Assembly: GCF_012103215.1 (NCBI RefSeq) | Contig: NZ_JAAVNE010000006.1 | Span: 1-64,000 of the forward strand | Reading direction: 5' to 3' | Length of the DNA: 64,000 nucleotides | From: Falsiroseomonas selenitidurans | GTDB lineage: Bacteria; Pseudomonadota; Alphaproteobacteria; Acetobacterales; Acetobacteraceae | Shown: in pieces, positions 37,085-46,235 of the stretch | Layout: each line of letters opens with the position of its first letter | Position numbering within the stretch: position 1 is the first letter of the stretch | Translations under genes and position numbers: made by a program | The notes under the pieces: model-generated | Database searches by the model: none | What the model was told of the DNA's origin: nothing | The model's input: only the letters and a program-made list of their open reading frames with translations

Positions 37085-37812
37085 GCCCTGCCCCCTTCGC
37101 GCAGCGCCGCCAGGCACAGCACGTTCATCTCGTTCTCATAGGCCAGGCCGGCGCTCAGCGGCATCTCGAGCGCGTGCCGCACGCAGGCCTTCACCGCCTG
37201 GACCGCCACCGGGCTGAAGGCTGCCAGGCGCTCGCATAGCGCCAGGGCGGTGGCCGGCACATCCGCATCCGCCACCACCTGTTCCACCAGGCGCAGCCGC
37301 AGCGCCTCCGCCGCATCCACCTGCTCGCCGGTCAGCAGCAGGCGCATCGCCTGGCCCACTCCGACCAGCCGCGGCAGCATCTGCGAGGCGCCGCCGCCGC
37401 CCACCCAGCCGCGCGTCACCTCGGGGAAGCCGATGCGGGTGGACTGGCCGGCGACGCGGATATCGGCGGCCAGCGCCAGTTCGAACCCGCCTCCCAGCGC
37501 CCAGCCCTTCAGCGCCGCGACCACCGGCTTGCGGATGCCGCGCACGGCGCCGGGATAGTCGGGGCGGTGGCGGAAATCCCAGGCGCTGGGGAAGGCCTCG
37601 ATGGCGCGCAGATCCATGCCGGCGCAGAAGGCACGCTCCCCGGCGCCCTGCAGCAGCACGGCGCGCACCGAATCGTCCAGGTTGATCGCCCGGGCGTGCT
37701 GCGCCAGCTGCTCCGCCATCGCATTGGTGATGGCGTTGTGCTTGGCGGGCCGGTCCAGCGTCAGCCGCGCCACGCCATCCGCCACCGCCAGTGTCACCTG
37801 ACCGTCGTCCAT
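37081..37812 (-). CDS. Enoyl-CoA hydratase/isomerase (crotonase)
   Basis: 243 aa from ATG 37812 behind GGGAGGAAA; open frame further upstream covers the divergent promoter. Crotonase marks: DRPAKHNAITNAM, oxyanion-hole loops ERAFCAGMDLRA and GWALGGGFELALAADIRVA, and the EVTRGWVGGGGASQMLPRLVG helix. The acidic pair of classic hydratases is not both conserved, so hydratase versus isomerase or hydrolase is open. It is divergent from the CoA-transferase across 64 bp. Confidence 0.9.
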   Translation of the reverse strand: MDDGQVTLAVADGVARLTLDRPAKHNAITNAMAEQLAQHARAINLDDSVRAVLLQGAGERAFCAGMDLRAIEAFPSAWDFRHRPDYPGAVRGIRKPVVAALKGWALGGGFELALAADIRVAGQSTRIGFPEVTRGWVGGGGASQMLPRLVGVGQAMRLLLTGEQVDAAEALRLRLVEQVVADADVPATALALCERLAAFSPVAVQAVKACVRHALEMPLSAGLAYENEMNVLCLAALREGGRA

Positions 37813-37876
37813 CCCGTTTCCTCCCGCCCCTGGCGCCGGTAGAGTAGCCGGAAGGACGGTTGGGGAAACGGGCGGG

Positions 37877-39418
37877 ATGCGCAAGGTCACGGCGCAGCAG
37901 GCGGCATCGCTGCTGCGGGATGGCGACACGCTGCTGATCGGCGGCTCCGGCGGCGGGCATGCGGTGCCGGACGCGCTGCTGGCCGCCCTCGGCGAACGCT
38001 TCCGGGAAAGCGGCTCGCCGCGCGGCATCACGGCGCTGCATCCGGTGGGCGTCGGCGATGGTGGCTCGCGCGGGCTGGGCCACCTGGCGCAGAAGGGCCT
38101 GCTGAGGCGCAACATCGCCGGCAGCTACGTCAACAGCCCGCCGATCGGCGCCATGGCGCTGGCCGACGAGATCGAGGCCTGGTCCCTGCCCCAGGGCGTG
38201 CTGTCCCAGCTGATGCGGGAGATGGCCGCCGGCCGCATGGGCCTGTTCACGAAGACGGGCCTGCACAGCTTCGTCGACCCCCGGCTGGAAGGTGGCCGCC
38301 AGAGCCCCTCCGCCACCGAGCCGCTGGTGGAGCTGGTGACGCTGCGCGGCGAGGAGATGCTGTTCTACAAACCCTACCATGTGGACATCGCCTTCCTGCG
38401 CGGCACCACGGCGGATGAGGATGGCAACGTCTCCATGGAGCAGGAGGCGGTGACGCTGGAAATGCTCTCCGAGGCGCAGGCGACGAAGCGCTGCGGCGGC
38501 ATCGTCGTGGTGCAGGTGAAGCGCATGGCGCGCCGCGGCAGCCTGCACCCGAAGATGGTGAAGATCCCCGGCATCCTGGTGGACCTGGTGGTGGTGGCGC
38601 CGGAGCAGGAGCAGACTTTTCTCACCCCCTACTCTCCATCCTACGCCGGCGAGTTCCGCGTCCCGCTGGATGACATTCCCCGGCTGAAGCTGGATGCCCG
38701 CAAGATCGTCGCACGGCGCGGCACGCTGGAACTGTTCCCCGGCGCCATCTGCAACCTCGGCAGCGGCATCTTCACCGGCATCGCCAATGTGGCGGCGGAG
38801 GAAGGCTGCCTGGACGCCATCTGCCTGACCAACGAACAGGGCAATATCGGCGGCGCGCCGGCCTCGGGCGGGGAGGCCGGGGCGGCGATGAACCCGGACG
38901 CGCAGGTGGACCAGCCCTACCAGTTCGATTTCTACGATGGCGGCGGGCTCGACCTCGCCTTCCTGTCCTTCGCGGAGTTCGACGCGGCGGGCAATGTCAA
39001 CGTCTCCCGCTTCGGCGGGCGCATCATCGGGCCGGGCGGCTTCATCAACATCAGCCAGAACGCGCAACGGGTGATCTTCGGCGGCACGCTGACCGCGGGC
39101 GGCAAGCCCAAGGCGGTGGCGCAGGTGGAACAGATCACCTTCTCCGGCCGCTTCGCGCGGGAACGCGGCCAGCCGGTGCTGTATGTGACGGAATCCGCCG
39201 TGTTCCGCCTGGGTGAGTCGGGGCCGGAGATGATCGAGATCGCGCCGGGGCTGACGGTGCAGCAGGTTGCCGCCCGCATGGGCTTCCAGCCCGCCATCGC
39301 CGCCGACCTCCGGCCCATGGACGCCGCACTGTTCGAGGAGGCGCATATCGGCCTGGCCGCAAGGCTGGCGGGCCGCCCGCCCCGCCCCGCCTCCCCGCGC
39401 CTCGCGGCCCTCGCATGA
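37877..39418 (+). CDS. Family I CoA-transferase (acetate/propionate type, YdiF-like)
   Basis: 513 aa, the size of fused alpha-beta family I enzymes. The N-terminal half has LLIGGSGGGHAVPDALLAAL and VDIAFLRGTTADEDGNVSME. The C-terminal half carries the catalytic Glu region TNEQGNIGGAPASGG and a FINISQNAQRVIFGG block, as in propionate/acetate CoA-transferase. It moves CoA between short acyl groups, activating a carboxylic acid for the neighbouring oxidation genes. It overlaps the next MaoC gene by ATGA. Confidence 0.92.
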   Translation: MRKVTAQQAASLLRDGDTLLIGGSGGGHAVPDALLAALGERFRESGSPRGITALHPVGVGDGGSRGLGHLAQKGLLRRNIAGSYVNSPPIGAMALADEIEAWSLPQGVLSQLMREMAAGRMGLFTKTGLHSFVDPRLEGGRQSPSATEPLVELVTLRGEEMLFYKPYHVDIAFLRGTTADEDGNVSMEQEAVTLEMLSEAQATKRCGGIVVVQVKRMARRGSLHPKMVKIPGILVDLVVVAPEQEQTFLTPYSPSYAGEFRVPLDDIPRLKLDARKIVARRGTLELFPGAICNLGSGIFTGIANVAAEEGCLDAICLTNEQGNIGGAPASGGEAGAAMNPDAQVDQPYQFDFYDGGGLDLAFLSFAEFDAAGNVNVSRFGGRIIGPGGFINISQNAQRVIFGGTLTAGGKPKAVAQVEQITFSGRFARERGQPVLYVTESAVFRLGESGPEMIEIAPGLTVQQVAARMGFQPAIAADLRPMDAALFEEAHIGLAARLAGRPPRPASPRLAALA

Positions 39419-39852
39419 GGCTGGGGCTGGAGCCGGGGGCGGAGGCGCGCTTCAGCAAGACGCTGACGGAACGCGACCTGCTGCTGACGGCGGAGATCAC
39501 CGGCGACCACGACCCGCTGCATGTCGATGCCGAGTATGCCGCGCGCACGCCCTTCGGCCAGCGCATCGCGCATGGCGCGCTGGTGCTGGGGCTGCTGTCT
39601 GCCACCGCGTCCGCAATCGCGCACCGCGCCATCGCCGCCGGGGCGGAAGGCGTGCCGGTTTCGGTGGGCTACGACCGCGTGCGATTCCTGCGCCCGGCCT
39701 GCATCGGCGACACGCTGACGGCGACCTATCGGGTGGAGGTGCTGGATGCAGACCGTGGCCGGTCGGAAGCCGCCTGCACGGTGGTGAACCAGCATGGCGA
39801 GGCCTGCCTGGCGGCCCGCCACATCCTGAAATGGGTGAAGGCTGCCGGGTAA
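39415..39852 (+). CDS. MaoC-like dehydratase
   Basis: 145 aa. Hot-dog fold with ITGDHDPLHVDAEYAARTPFGQRIAHGAL, the (R)-specific hydratase motif with its Asp and His. It differs from the MaoC at 35586 in the acid pair and length, so the two are probably not recent duplicates. With the CoA-transferase it forms a two-gene set directly upstream of TRAP system 2 (90-bp gap). Confidence 0.9.
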   Translation: MRLGLEPGAEARFSKTLTERDLLLTAEITGDHDPLHVDAEYAARTPFGQRIAHGALVLGLLSATASAIAHRAIAAGAEGVPVSVGYDRVRFLRPACIGDTLTATYRVEVLDADRGRSEAACTVVNQHGEACLAARHILKWVKAAG

Positions 39853-39942
39853 CTGCGCGGTTCCCAAGGCCTGGCGGCCGGTGTAGGACTCGGCGGCGAA
39901 CCGGGCGTGCGACCCGGCCACCACAAAGGGAGAATAGCATCC

Positions 39943-40938
39943 ATGGAACGTCGCGTTCTGCTGGGCGGCATTGCCGCAGCCTCGGGCCTGCTGGCTGCGC
40001 CGCATGTCGCGCGCGCCCAGGCCCCGATCACGCTGAACGGCGCCAGCCAGTTCAACGAGGAACACGTCTTCACGCGGGCGATGAAGCACTTCGCCACGAA
40101 GCTCGTGGAATATTCCGGCCGCCCGATCAATTTCGTCTGGCACCTGAACAGCTCGCTGGGCCTCGAGAAGCAGTATTTCGAGTACATGTCGGCCGGCCGC
40201 GCCGTGGATTTCGGCATCGTCAGCCCGGCGCACATGTCCACCTTCAGCCGCGCCGCGCCGTTCATCGACGCGCCCTTCCTGTTCCGCGACCTGGCGCATT
40301 GGAACAAGGTGCTGGACGGCGACATGCTGAAGCCGGTGGCCGATGAGGTGGAACGCCGCGCCCGCGTCGCGCTGATCGGCTACGCCGGCGGCGGCACGCG
40401 CAACATCTTCGCCAACCGCCCGGCGACCAACATGGCGGAACTGCGCGGCCTGCGCGTGCGCGTGCAGGGCGCGCCGATCTGGTCGCGCACCTTCCAGGCG
40501 ATCGGCATGGCGCCACAGGTGATCGCCTACAACGAGGTCTACAACGCCATCCAGAACAACGTCATCGAGGCCGGCGAAAACGAGGCCGCGGGCGTCGAGC
40601 AGATGCGCTTCTACGAGGTCGGCCCGAACCTGATCATGACGCAGCACGCGATCACGGTGCGGCCGCTGTGCTTCTCCGCCCAGACCATGTCGCGCCTGCC
40701 GCGCGAGGTGCAGGAAGCGGTGCGCCGCGCAGGGCGCGAGGCCGGCGTGTTCGGCCGCAATGCCGAAAGCTCCGAGGACGCGCAGAAGATCACGGCGCTG
40801 GAATCGGCCGGCCGGCTGAAGAAGATCGCCTTCACCGAGCGGGACAAGATGAACGCCGCGGTGAACCCGGTGATGGAAGCCTACGCCAAGGAAATCGACG
40901 CGGCCGGCATCTACGCCGCGATCAACGCGCTGACCTGA
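39943..40938 (+). CDS. TRAP transporter solute-binding protein DctP (system 2)
   Basis: 331 aa from ATG 39943, behind AAAGGGAGA. Twin-arginine-like leader MERRVLLGGIAAASGLLAAP with cleavage near ARAQ. DctP marks include SLGLEKQYFEYMSAGRAVDFGIV, the MAELRGLRVRVQGAPIWSRTFQAIG ligand-arginine region (residues about 165-190) and AIQNNVIEAGENEAAGVEQM. It feeds the DctQM pair downstream. A carboxylate activated by the upstream CoA-transferase is a natural candidate ligand. Confidence 0.92.
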   Translation: MERRVLLGGIAAASGLLAAPHVARAQAPITLNGASQFNEEHVFTRAMKHFATKLVEYSGRPINFVWHLNSSLGLEKQYFEYMSAGRAVDFGIVSPAHMSTFSRAAPFIDAPFLFRDLAHWNKVLDGDMLKPVADEVERRARVALIGYAGGGTRNIFANRPATNMAELRGLRVRVQGAPIWSRTFQAIGMAPQVIAYNEVYNAIQNNVIEAGENEAAGVEQMRFYEVGPNLIMTQHAITVRPLCFSAQTMSRLPREVQEAVRRAGREAGVFGRNAESSEDAQKITALESAGRLKKIAFTERDKMNAAVNPVMEAYAKEIDAAGIYAAINALT

Positions 40939-40947
40939 AGACGGCGC

Positions 40948-40973
40948 GGGCGGGGCGCGCAGGCGCCCCGCCC
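40948..40973 (+). terminator. Strong hairpin between dctP and dctQ of system 2
   Basis: Perfect 11-bp stem GGGCGGGGCGC / GCGCCCCGCCC with a 4-nt loop, 9 bp after dctP. There is no T-tract. In binding-protein transporter operons such a hairpin typically protects the binding-protein mRNA and lowers expression of the membrane genes, so partial termination or 3' stabilisation is likely. System 1 lacks an equivalent. Confidence 0.6.
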
Positions 40974-41016
40974 CCATCCTTCCTGCCATGTCCAGACCGT
41001 AAGGATACCAGCCCGC

Positions 41017-41532
41017 ATGCCGCCACAGGGCGCGCGCGGCGTGTTCCGCCGCATCACTGCCTTCTACGCCAGGCTGCTCGAGATCCTGCTGGTGGCAACC
41101 GTCGCGATCATCATCGTCCCGGTGACGATGCAGGTCGTGGCCCGCTTCGCGGACTGGCTGCCCCGCTACATCTGGACCGAGGAGCTGGCGCGCTTCCTGC
41201 TGGTCTGGATGATCATGATCGGGTCAATGATCGGCGTGCGGGAAGCAACCCATTTCAACGTCGACCTGTTCTTCAACCTGCGCGGCCGCACCCGGGCGGC
41301 GATGGACATCCTGGCCGCCCTCTTCGTGCTGGGCTTCGCCTATGTCTTCATCGTCTATGGCTGGGAATTCACCGACACCGCCTGGTTCCGCATCAGCGAG
41401 CTGGCGGAGCTGCCGCTCTGGACCATCCACATCGCCTGGCCCATCGCCGGCGTCACCTGGGTGATCTTCGCCGGCGAACGAATCTGGGATGACCTGCAGA
41501 TCCTGCTGCATGGCGAGAAGGCGGACCACTGA
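41017..41532 (+). CDS. TRAP transporter small membrane subunit DctQ (system 2)
   Basis: 171 aa, four membrane helices. Central DctQ block WTEELARFLLVWMIMIGSMIGVREATHFNVDLF is clear (residues about 52-86). It overlaps dctM by one base (TGATG), so translation of both subunits is coupled. Confidence 0.92.
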   Translation: MPPQGARGVFRRITAFYARLLEILLVATVAIIIVPVTMQVVARFADWLPRYIWTEELARFLLVWMIMIGSMIGVREATHFNVDLFFNLRGRTRAAMDILAALFVLGFAYVFIVYGWEFTDTAWFRISELAELPLWTIHIAWPIAGVTWVIFAGERIWDDLQILLHGEKADH

Positions 41533-42851
41533 TGGCCGGCAATGTCCTGTCCACCGCCGAAGCCGCGTGGATCATGTTCGGCATCTTCTTCACCCTGCTG
41601 GCGCTGCGCGTGCCGGTGGCGGTGAGCCTGGGTCTCGCCTGCCTGCCCGCCTTCATCATCGAGGACCGGCTGTGGCCGATGGTCCTGGTGCAGGAGACGT
41701 TCAACTCCTACAATTCCTTCATCCTGCTGGCCGTGCCCTTCTTCCTGCTGGCGGCCAACCTGATGACCGCCGGCGGCATCACGGACCGGCTGGTGCGCCT
41801 GTCGCGCGCCATGGTGGGCCATCTGCCGGGCAGCCTGGCGCAGATCAACGTGGTGCTGTCCGTGTTCTTCGCCGGCATCTCCGGCAGTTCCACCGCGGAT
41901 GCGGCCAGCCAGGGCAAGATCTTCATCGAGGCGCAGATCAAGGAAGGCTATTCGCCCTCCTTCTCCGTCGCCATCACCGCGGTGTCCTCCGTGCTGGCGG
42001 TGGTCATCCCGCCCTCCATCCTGATGATCGTCTGGGGCGGCGTTCTCACCACCTCGATCGGCGCGCTGTTCCTGGCCGGCATCCTGCCGGGCCTGCTGCT
42101 GGCCACCGTGCAGATGGGCACCGTCTACGCCTATGCGAAGTCGCGTGGCTACCCGACCTATGAGCGGGCCAGCTGGGGCGAGCTCGGCTATGCGCTGTTC
42201 ATCTCCATCCCGGCGCTGATGACCCCCTTCATCATCATCGGCGGCAAGGTGTTCGGCTGGTTCACGCCGACGGAAGCCGCCTGCATCGCCGTGCTCTATG
42301 CGCTGGTGCTGTCGATGGTGGTCTATCGCAAGCTCAATCTGCGCGGGCTCTACCGGGCCTTCAGCGAAACCGGCCGCTTCGCCGCCATCACGCTGTTCTG
42401 CGTCGGCACCGCCAGCGCCTTCGGCTGGCTGATGGCCTTCTACCAGATCCCGCAGGCGCTGCTGGCCAATGTCTCAGCCTGGGAGATGGGGCCGATCGCG
42501 GCCGGGCTGTTCATCGCCGCCACCTTCCTGGTGGTGGGCTGCTTCCTGGATGCGATCCCGGCCATCATCATCGTCGGCACCATCCTCCAGCCGATCGCGG
42601 CGGCGGCGGGGCTCCACCCGGTGCACTTCGCCATGATCAGCATCGTCGCCCTCGCTTTCGGGCTGGTGACGCCGCCCTATGGGCTGTGCCTGCTGATCTG
42701 CTGTTCCATCGCCAAGCTGCGGCTGGTGGATGTGCTGAAGGATGTCTGCATCATGCTGCTGCCCATGCTGGGCGTGCTGCTGCTGCTGATCGCCTGGCCG
42801 GAACTGGCGCTGATGATCCCGCGCCTGCTCGAACCCGGCTTCATGGAATAG
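41532..42851 (+). CDS. TRAP transporter large membrane subunit DctM (system 2)
   Basis: 439 aa, about twelve helices. Blocks NSFILLAVPFFLLAANLMTAGGI, FFAGISGSSTADAASQGKIFI, VIPPSILMIVWGG and GWFTPTEAACIAVLYA match DctM. It is the secondary-transport subunit of system 2. The following 43-bp gap to the ABC exporter contains no obvious terminator. Confidence 0.93.
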   Translation: MAGNVLSTAEAAWIMFGIFFTLLALRVPVAVSLGLACLPAFIIEDRLWPMVLVQETFNSYNSFILLAVPFFLLAANLMTAGGITDRLVRLSRAMVGHLPGSLAQINVVLSVFFAGISGSSTADAASQGKIFIEAQIKEGYSPSFSVAITAVSSVLAVVIPPSILMIVWGGVLTTSIGALFLAGILPGLLLATVQMGTVYAYAKSRGYPTYERASWGELGYALFISIPALMTPFIIIGGKVFGWFTPTEAACIAVLYALVLSMVVYRKLNLRGLYRAFSETGRFAAITLFCVGTASAFGWLMAFYQIPQALLANVSAWEMGPIAAGLFIAATFLVVGCFLDAIPAIIIVGTILQPIAAAAGLHPVHFAMISIVALAFGLVTPPYGLCLLICCSIAKLRLVDVLKDVCIMLLPMLGVLLLLIAWPELALMIPRLLEPGFME

Positions 42852-42894
42852 CGACGCGGTTGCGGAACGACGGGGTGCGGCGCATCTAGCAGGG

Positions 42895-44667
42895 GTGACC
42901 GCCGCCCCATCCTCCCCCGCGACGCGCGCGCCCGTCGCCTCGCTGCGCCTGCTGCTGCCGCATCTGCGGCCCTATCTGCCGCGCGCGCTTGGCGCCGGCT
43001 TCGCGCTGCTGGCGGCCTCCGGCCTCACCCTGGCACTGGGCCAGGGGCTGCGGCACCTCATCGATGACGGTTTCGAGCAGGGCGCCGCGGCGCTGGATTC
43101 CGCCGCGCTGTTCATGGGCGGCGTGGTCGGGCTGCTCGCGCTGGCCACCGCGGCCCGCTACTATCTGGTTTCCTGGCTGGGGGAGCGGGTGGCGGCGGAT
43201 CTGCGCCGACGGGTCTTCGACCATGTGCTGTCGCTCTCCCCCAGCTTCTTCGAAACGGCGCGCACCGGCGACATCCTCTCCCGCATGACGGCGGATGTGG
43301 GGCTGCTGCAATCGCTGATCGGCTCCGCCATCTCCATGGGGCTGCGCAATGCCATCACCGGGCTTGGCGCCTTCGCCATGCTGCTGGCCACCAGCGCCAA
43401 GCTGGCCGGGATCGTGCTCGCGGTGCTGCCGCTGGTGATCGTGCCCCTGGTGGTGTTCGGCCGGCGCGAACGCCGCCTGTCCAAGCTGGCGCAGGAACGC
43501 GTGGCGGACCTGGCCGCGACGGCGGAGGAGGCGCTGAACGGCCTGCGCATCGTCCAGGCCTTCACGCATGAGCCGGAGGACCGCCGCCGCTTCGGGCGGG
43601 AGGTTGAGAGCTCCGTCGCCGCCGCGCTGCGCCGCATCGCCTCCCGCGGCCTGCTGATCCTGGCCGTCATCCTGCTGGGCTTCGGCGCCATCACCTTCAG
43701 CCTGTGGGTCGGCGGGCATGACGTGGTGGCGGGGCGGATGACCGGGGGCGAGCTTTCGGCCTTCGTCTTCTACGCCGTGCTGCTGGCCTCCTCCGGCGCC
43801 TCGATGAGCGAGTTGTGGGGCGAGATCCAGCGCGCGGCAGCGGCGGCCGACCGGCTGCTGGACCTGCTCTCCGCCCGCCCGGACATCGCCGTGCCGGCGC
43901 AGCCGGCCCGGCTGCCGGAGCCGCCGCGCGGCCGCGTGGCCTTCGAGGCGGTGCGCTTCGCCTATCCCAGCCGGCCGGACCAGCCGGCGCTGGCGGATTT
44001 CTCCCTGGTGGTGGAACCCGGGGAGACGGTGGCGCTGGTCGGGCCCTCGGGTGCCGGCAAGACCACCGTGTTCCAGCTCCTGCTGCGCTTCTACGACCCG
44101 CAATCCGGCCGGGTGACGGTGGATGGGGTGGATGCGGCGGCGCTGGACCCGGCCGATCTGCGCGGCCGCCTGGGCCTGGTGCCGCAGGACCCGGCGATCT
44201 TCTCCACCAGCGTGGCGGAGAACATCCGCTACGGCCGCCTCGGCGCCACGGATGCGGAGGTGGAGGCGGCGGCGGCGGCCGCGGCGGCGGATGGCTTCAT
44301 CCGCAAGCTGCCGCAGGGCTACGCCACGCATCTCGGCGCCCGTGGCGTGACGCTCTCCGGCGGCCAGCGGCAGCGCATCGCCATCGCGCGGGCCATCCTG
44401 CGCGACCCGCCCATCCTGCTGCTGGACGAGGCGACGAGCGCGCTGGATGCGGAATCCGAGCAATCCGTGCAGCGGGCGCTGGAGGCACTCTCCCAGGGTC
44501 GCACCACGCTGGTGGTGGCGCATCGCCTGGCCACGGTGCGCAAGGCGGACCGGATCGTGGTGATGGAAGGCGGGCGGATCGTCGCCACCGGCACCCATGA
44601 CGCGCTGGTGCGGGAGGGCGGGCTCTATGCCCGCCTCGCCGCGCTGCAATTCGCCGAGATGGCCTGA
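42895..44667 (+). CDS. MsbA/LmrA-like ABC exporter
   Basis: 590 aa from GTG 42895. Six-helix ABC_membrane domain (residues about 25-310) with FFETARTGDILSRMTADVGLLQ, then the ATPase: Walker A GPSGAGKTTVFQLLLRFYDP, signature LSGGQRQRIAIARAIL, Walker B ILLLDEATSALDAESE and the switch His in VVAHRL. This half-transporter exports lipids or hydrophobic compounds as a homodimer. Lipid A transport cannot be distinguished from drug export by sequence alone. Confidence 0.92.
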   Translation: MTAAPSSPATRAPVASLRLLLPHLRPYLPRALGAGFALLAASGLTLALGQGLRHLIDDGFEQGAAALDSAALFMGGVVGLLALATAARYYLVSWLGERVAADLRRRVFDHVLSLSPSFFETARTGDILSRMTADVGLLQSLIGSAISMGLRNAITGLGAFAMLLATSAKLAGIVLAVLPLVIVPLVVFGRRERRLSKLAQERVADLAATAEEALNGLRIVQAFTHEPEDRRRFGREVESSVAAALRRIASRGLLILAVILLGFGAITFSLWVGGHDVVAGRMTGGELSAFVFYAVLLASSGASMSELWGEIQRAAAAADRLLDLLSARPDIAVPAQPARLPEPPRGRVAFEAVRFAYPSRPDQPALADFSLVVEPGETVALVGPSGAGKTTVFQLLLRFYDPQSGRVTVDGVDAAALDPADLRGRLGLVPQDPAIFSTSVAENIRYGRLGATDAEVEAAAAAAAADGFIRKLPQGYATHLGARGVTLSGGQRQRIAIARAILRDPPILLLDEATSALDAESEQSVQRALEALSQGRTTLVVAHRLATVRKADRIVVMEGGRIVATGTHDALVREGGLYARLAALQFAEMA

Positions 44668-44824
44668 GGCAGCCCGCCACGCCCGCCTGCACGGCAGGCA
44701 TCCATGAACAAAACCCTTCCCGCCCTGCCGGTGCCTGCTATGCTGGAAGGCACATCGTGGCGGCCAGAATGCCGCGCGCCGAGAGGGATGATCCCTGCCC
44801 GAAGCTGGAGGGAAAGCCTGCGTC

Positions 44825-45073
44825 ATGGCGGGGGTCATTTTGCATCTGGGCGGCGGCGCCGCGGGCCTGCGCCAGGCGCTTTCCATTGAGCCGGCGACAC
44901 GGCCCTCCGTGACGGTGACGAATCAGGGGCCGGACATGGTGGTGATCAGCGGCACCGGGCACGTCAATGTCAGCGCCCGGGGCACGGCCCTGATCGGCAC
45001 CGGCGCGGCCGGCCTCTATGCGGAAGCCAAGGGTGACGAGGGCGCCGTGCTGCGGGTCGATCTGAGCCTCTGA
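44825..45073 (+). CDS. Small protein of unknown function
   Basis: 82 aa, ATG 44825, preceded by GGAGGGAAA about 11-20 bp upstream. No family recognised. Alternating hydrophobic residues (SVTVTNQGPDMVVISGTGHVNVSARGTALIGTG in residues about 29-61) predict an all-beta fold. No signal peptide. It stands alone between the ABC exporter and the convergent cysteine synthase; the 157-bp gap upstream may hold its promoter. Confidence 0.6.
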   Translation: MAGVILHLGGGAAGLRQALSIEPATRPSVTVTNQGPDMVVISGTGHVNVSARGTALIGTGAAGLYAEAKGDEGAVLRVDLSL

Positions 45074-45153
45074 ACGGCGGCCGGGTGCCGACCGGCGCCG
45101 CGGCCCGCCCTTCGGTCGCCGCACAGGGTAGCCGGGTTACAGGGCCGCCGGGT

Positions 45154-46125
45154 TCAGAGTCCTTCGAAAAGGCGGGTGGACAGGTAGCGCTCGGCGGAGG
45201 AGGCGGCGATGCCGACCACCAGCCTGCCCGCCATCCCCGGCTCCGCCGCGATGGCCAGCGCCGCATGCAGCACGGCGCCGGACGAAATGCCGATGGCCAG
45301 GCCCTCCTCCCGCGCGCAGCGGCGCGCCGCCGCCAGGGCCTCGCGTTCCGAGACCCGGCGCACGCCGTCCAACGCCTCCAGCTCCAGCACCTTCGGCCGG
45401 AAGCCGGCGCCGAGTCCCTGGATGTCGTGCGGCCCGGCCTCCTCGCCGGACAGCACCGCGCTCTCCGCCGGCTCCACCGCCACCACCCGCAGGCCGGGCC
45501 GGCGCGGCTTCAGGGCGCGGGCGATGCCGGTCAGCGTGCCGCCGGTGCCGACGCCGCCCACCACCACATCCACCATGCCGGCGCTGTCGGCCCAGATTTC
45601 CTCGGCCGTCGTCGCCGCGTGGATGGCGGGGTTGGCCGGGTTGTCGAATTGCCGCGGCATCCAGGCGCCGGGCGTGGTGGCGGCGATGCGTTCCGCCCGC
45701 GCGATGGCGCCGGCCATGCCGAGCTTGGCCGGCGTTAAATCCAGCGCCGCCCCCATCAGCCGCATCATCTTGCGCCGCTCCAGGCTGGCACCGTCCGGCA
45801 TCACCACCACCAGGCGGTAGCCCTTGGCGGCGGCGACGAAGGCCAGCGCGATGCCGGTATTGCCGGAGGTGGGCTCCACCAGCGTGGAACGGCCGGGGGC
45901 GATCAGCCCCGCCGCCTCCGCCGCCTGCACCATGGCCAGGCCGATGCGGTCCTTCACCGAGCCGGCGGGGTTGAGGAATTCCAGCTTCAAGGCCAGCGCG
46001 GCCTTGAGGCCCCCTGCCGCTTCCAGCCGCGGCAGGCGCACCAGCGGCGTGCCGCCCACCGCCTCCAGCACGCTGGCATGGAGGCGGCCGCGCGGCGGGC
46101 GGGTTGCGCTGGGGCCATCGGCCAT
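45154..46125 (-). CDS. Cysteine synthase / O-acetylserine sulfhydrylase-type PLP enzyme
   Basis: 323 aa from ATG 46125. PLP lysine in NPAGSVKDRIG, substrate loop PTSGNTGIAL, phosphate-binding GTGGTLTG, and the ISSGAVLHAAL serine that contacts the pyridine nitrogen. It makes cysteine from O-acetylserine and sulfide in the CysK/CysM family; cystathionine beta-synthase-like use cannot be excluded. It is divergent from an Rrf2 regulator across 110 bp, which suggests sulfur-responsive control. Confidence 0.9.
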   Translation of the reverse strand: MADGPSATRPPRGRLHASVLEAVGGTPLVRLPRLEAAGGLKAALALKLEFLNPAGSVKDRIGLAMVQAAEAAGLIAPGRSTLVEPTSGNTGIALAFVAAAKGYRLVVVMPDGASLERRKMMRLMGAALDLTPAKLGMAGAIARAERIAATTPGAWMPRQFDNPANPAIHAATTAEEIWADSAGMVDVVVGGVGTGGTLTGIARALKPRRPGLRVVAVEPAESAVLSGEEAGPHDIQGLGAGFRPKVLELEALDGVRRVSEREALAAARRCAREEGLAIGISSGAVLHAALAIAAEPGMAGRLVVGIAASSAERYLSTRLFEGL

Positions 46126-46202
46126 CGGGCGATCATTCCATCCTGTCGGCGCCGGGCCGCAGGAAGCGGTGCGGGGCCGGCTGGTGAACCACAAGCGTGT
46201 TT

Positions 46203-46208
46203 TGTACA
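46203..46208. promoter_or_regulatory. TGTACA element in the cysK-rrf2 divergent region
   Basis: A TGTACA hexamer within the AT-rich run GTTTTGTACATTT, 28 bp before the Rrf2 start, is the only AT-rich palindromic spot in the 110-bp divergent region. It may be part of a promoter or the Rrf2 binding site. Assignment is by position only. Confidence 0.3.
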
Positions 46209-46235
46209 TTTCCCGCCAAAGCGAGGGAACGCAGC

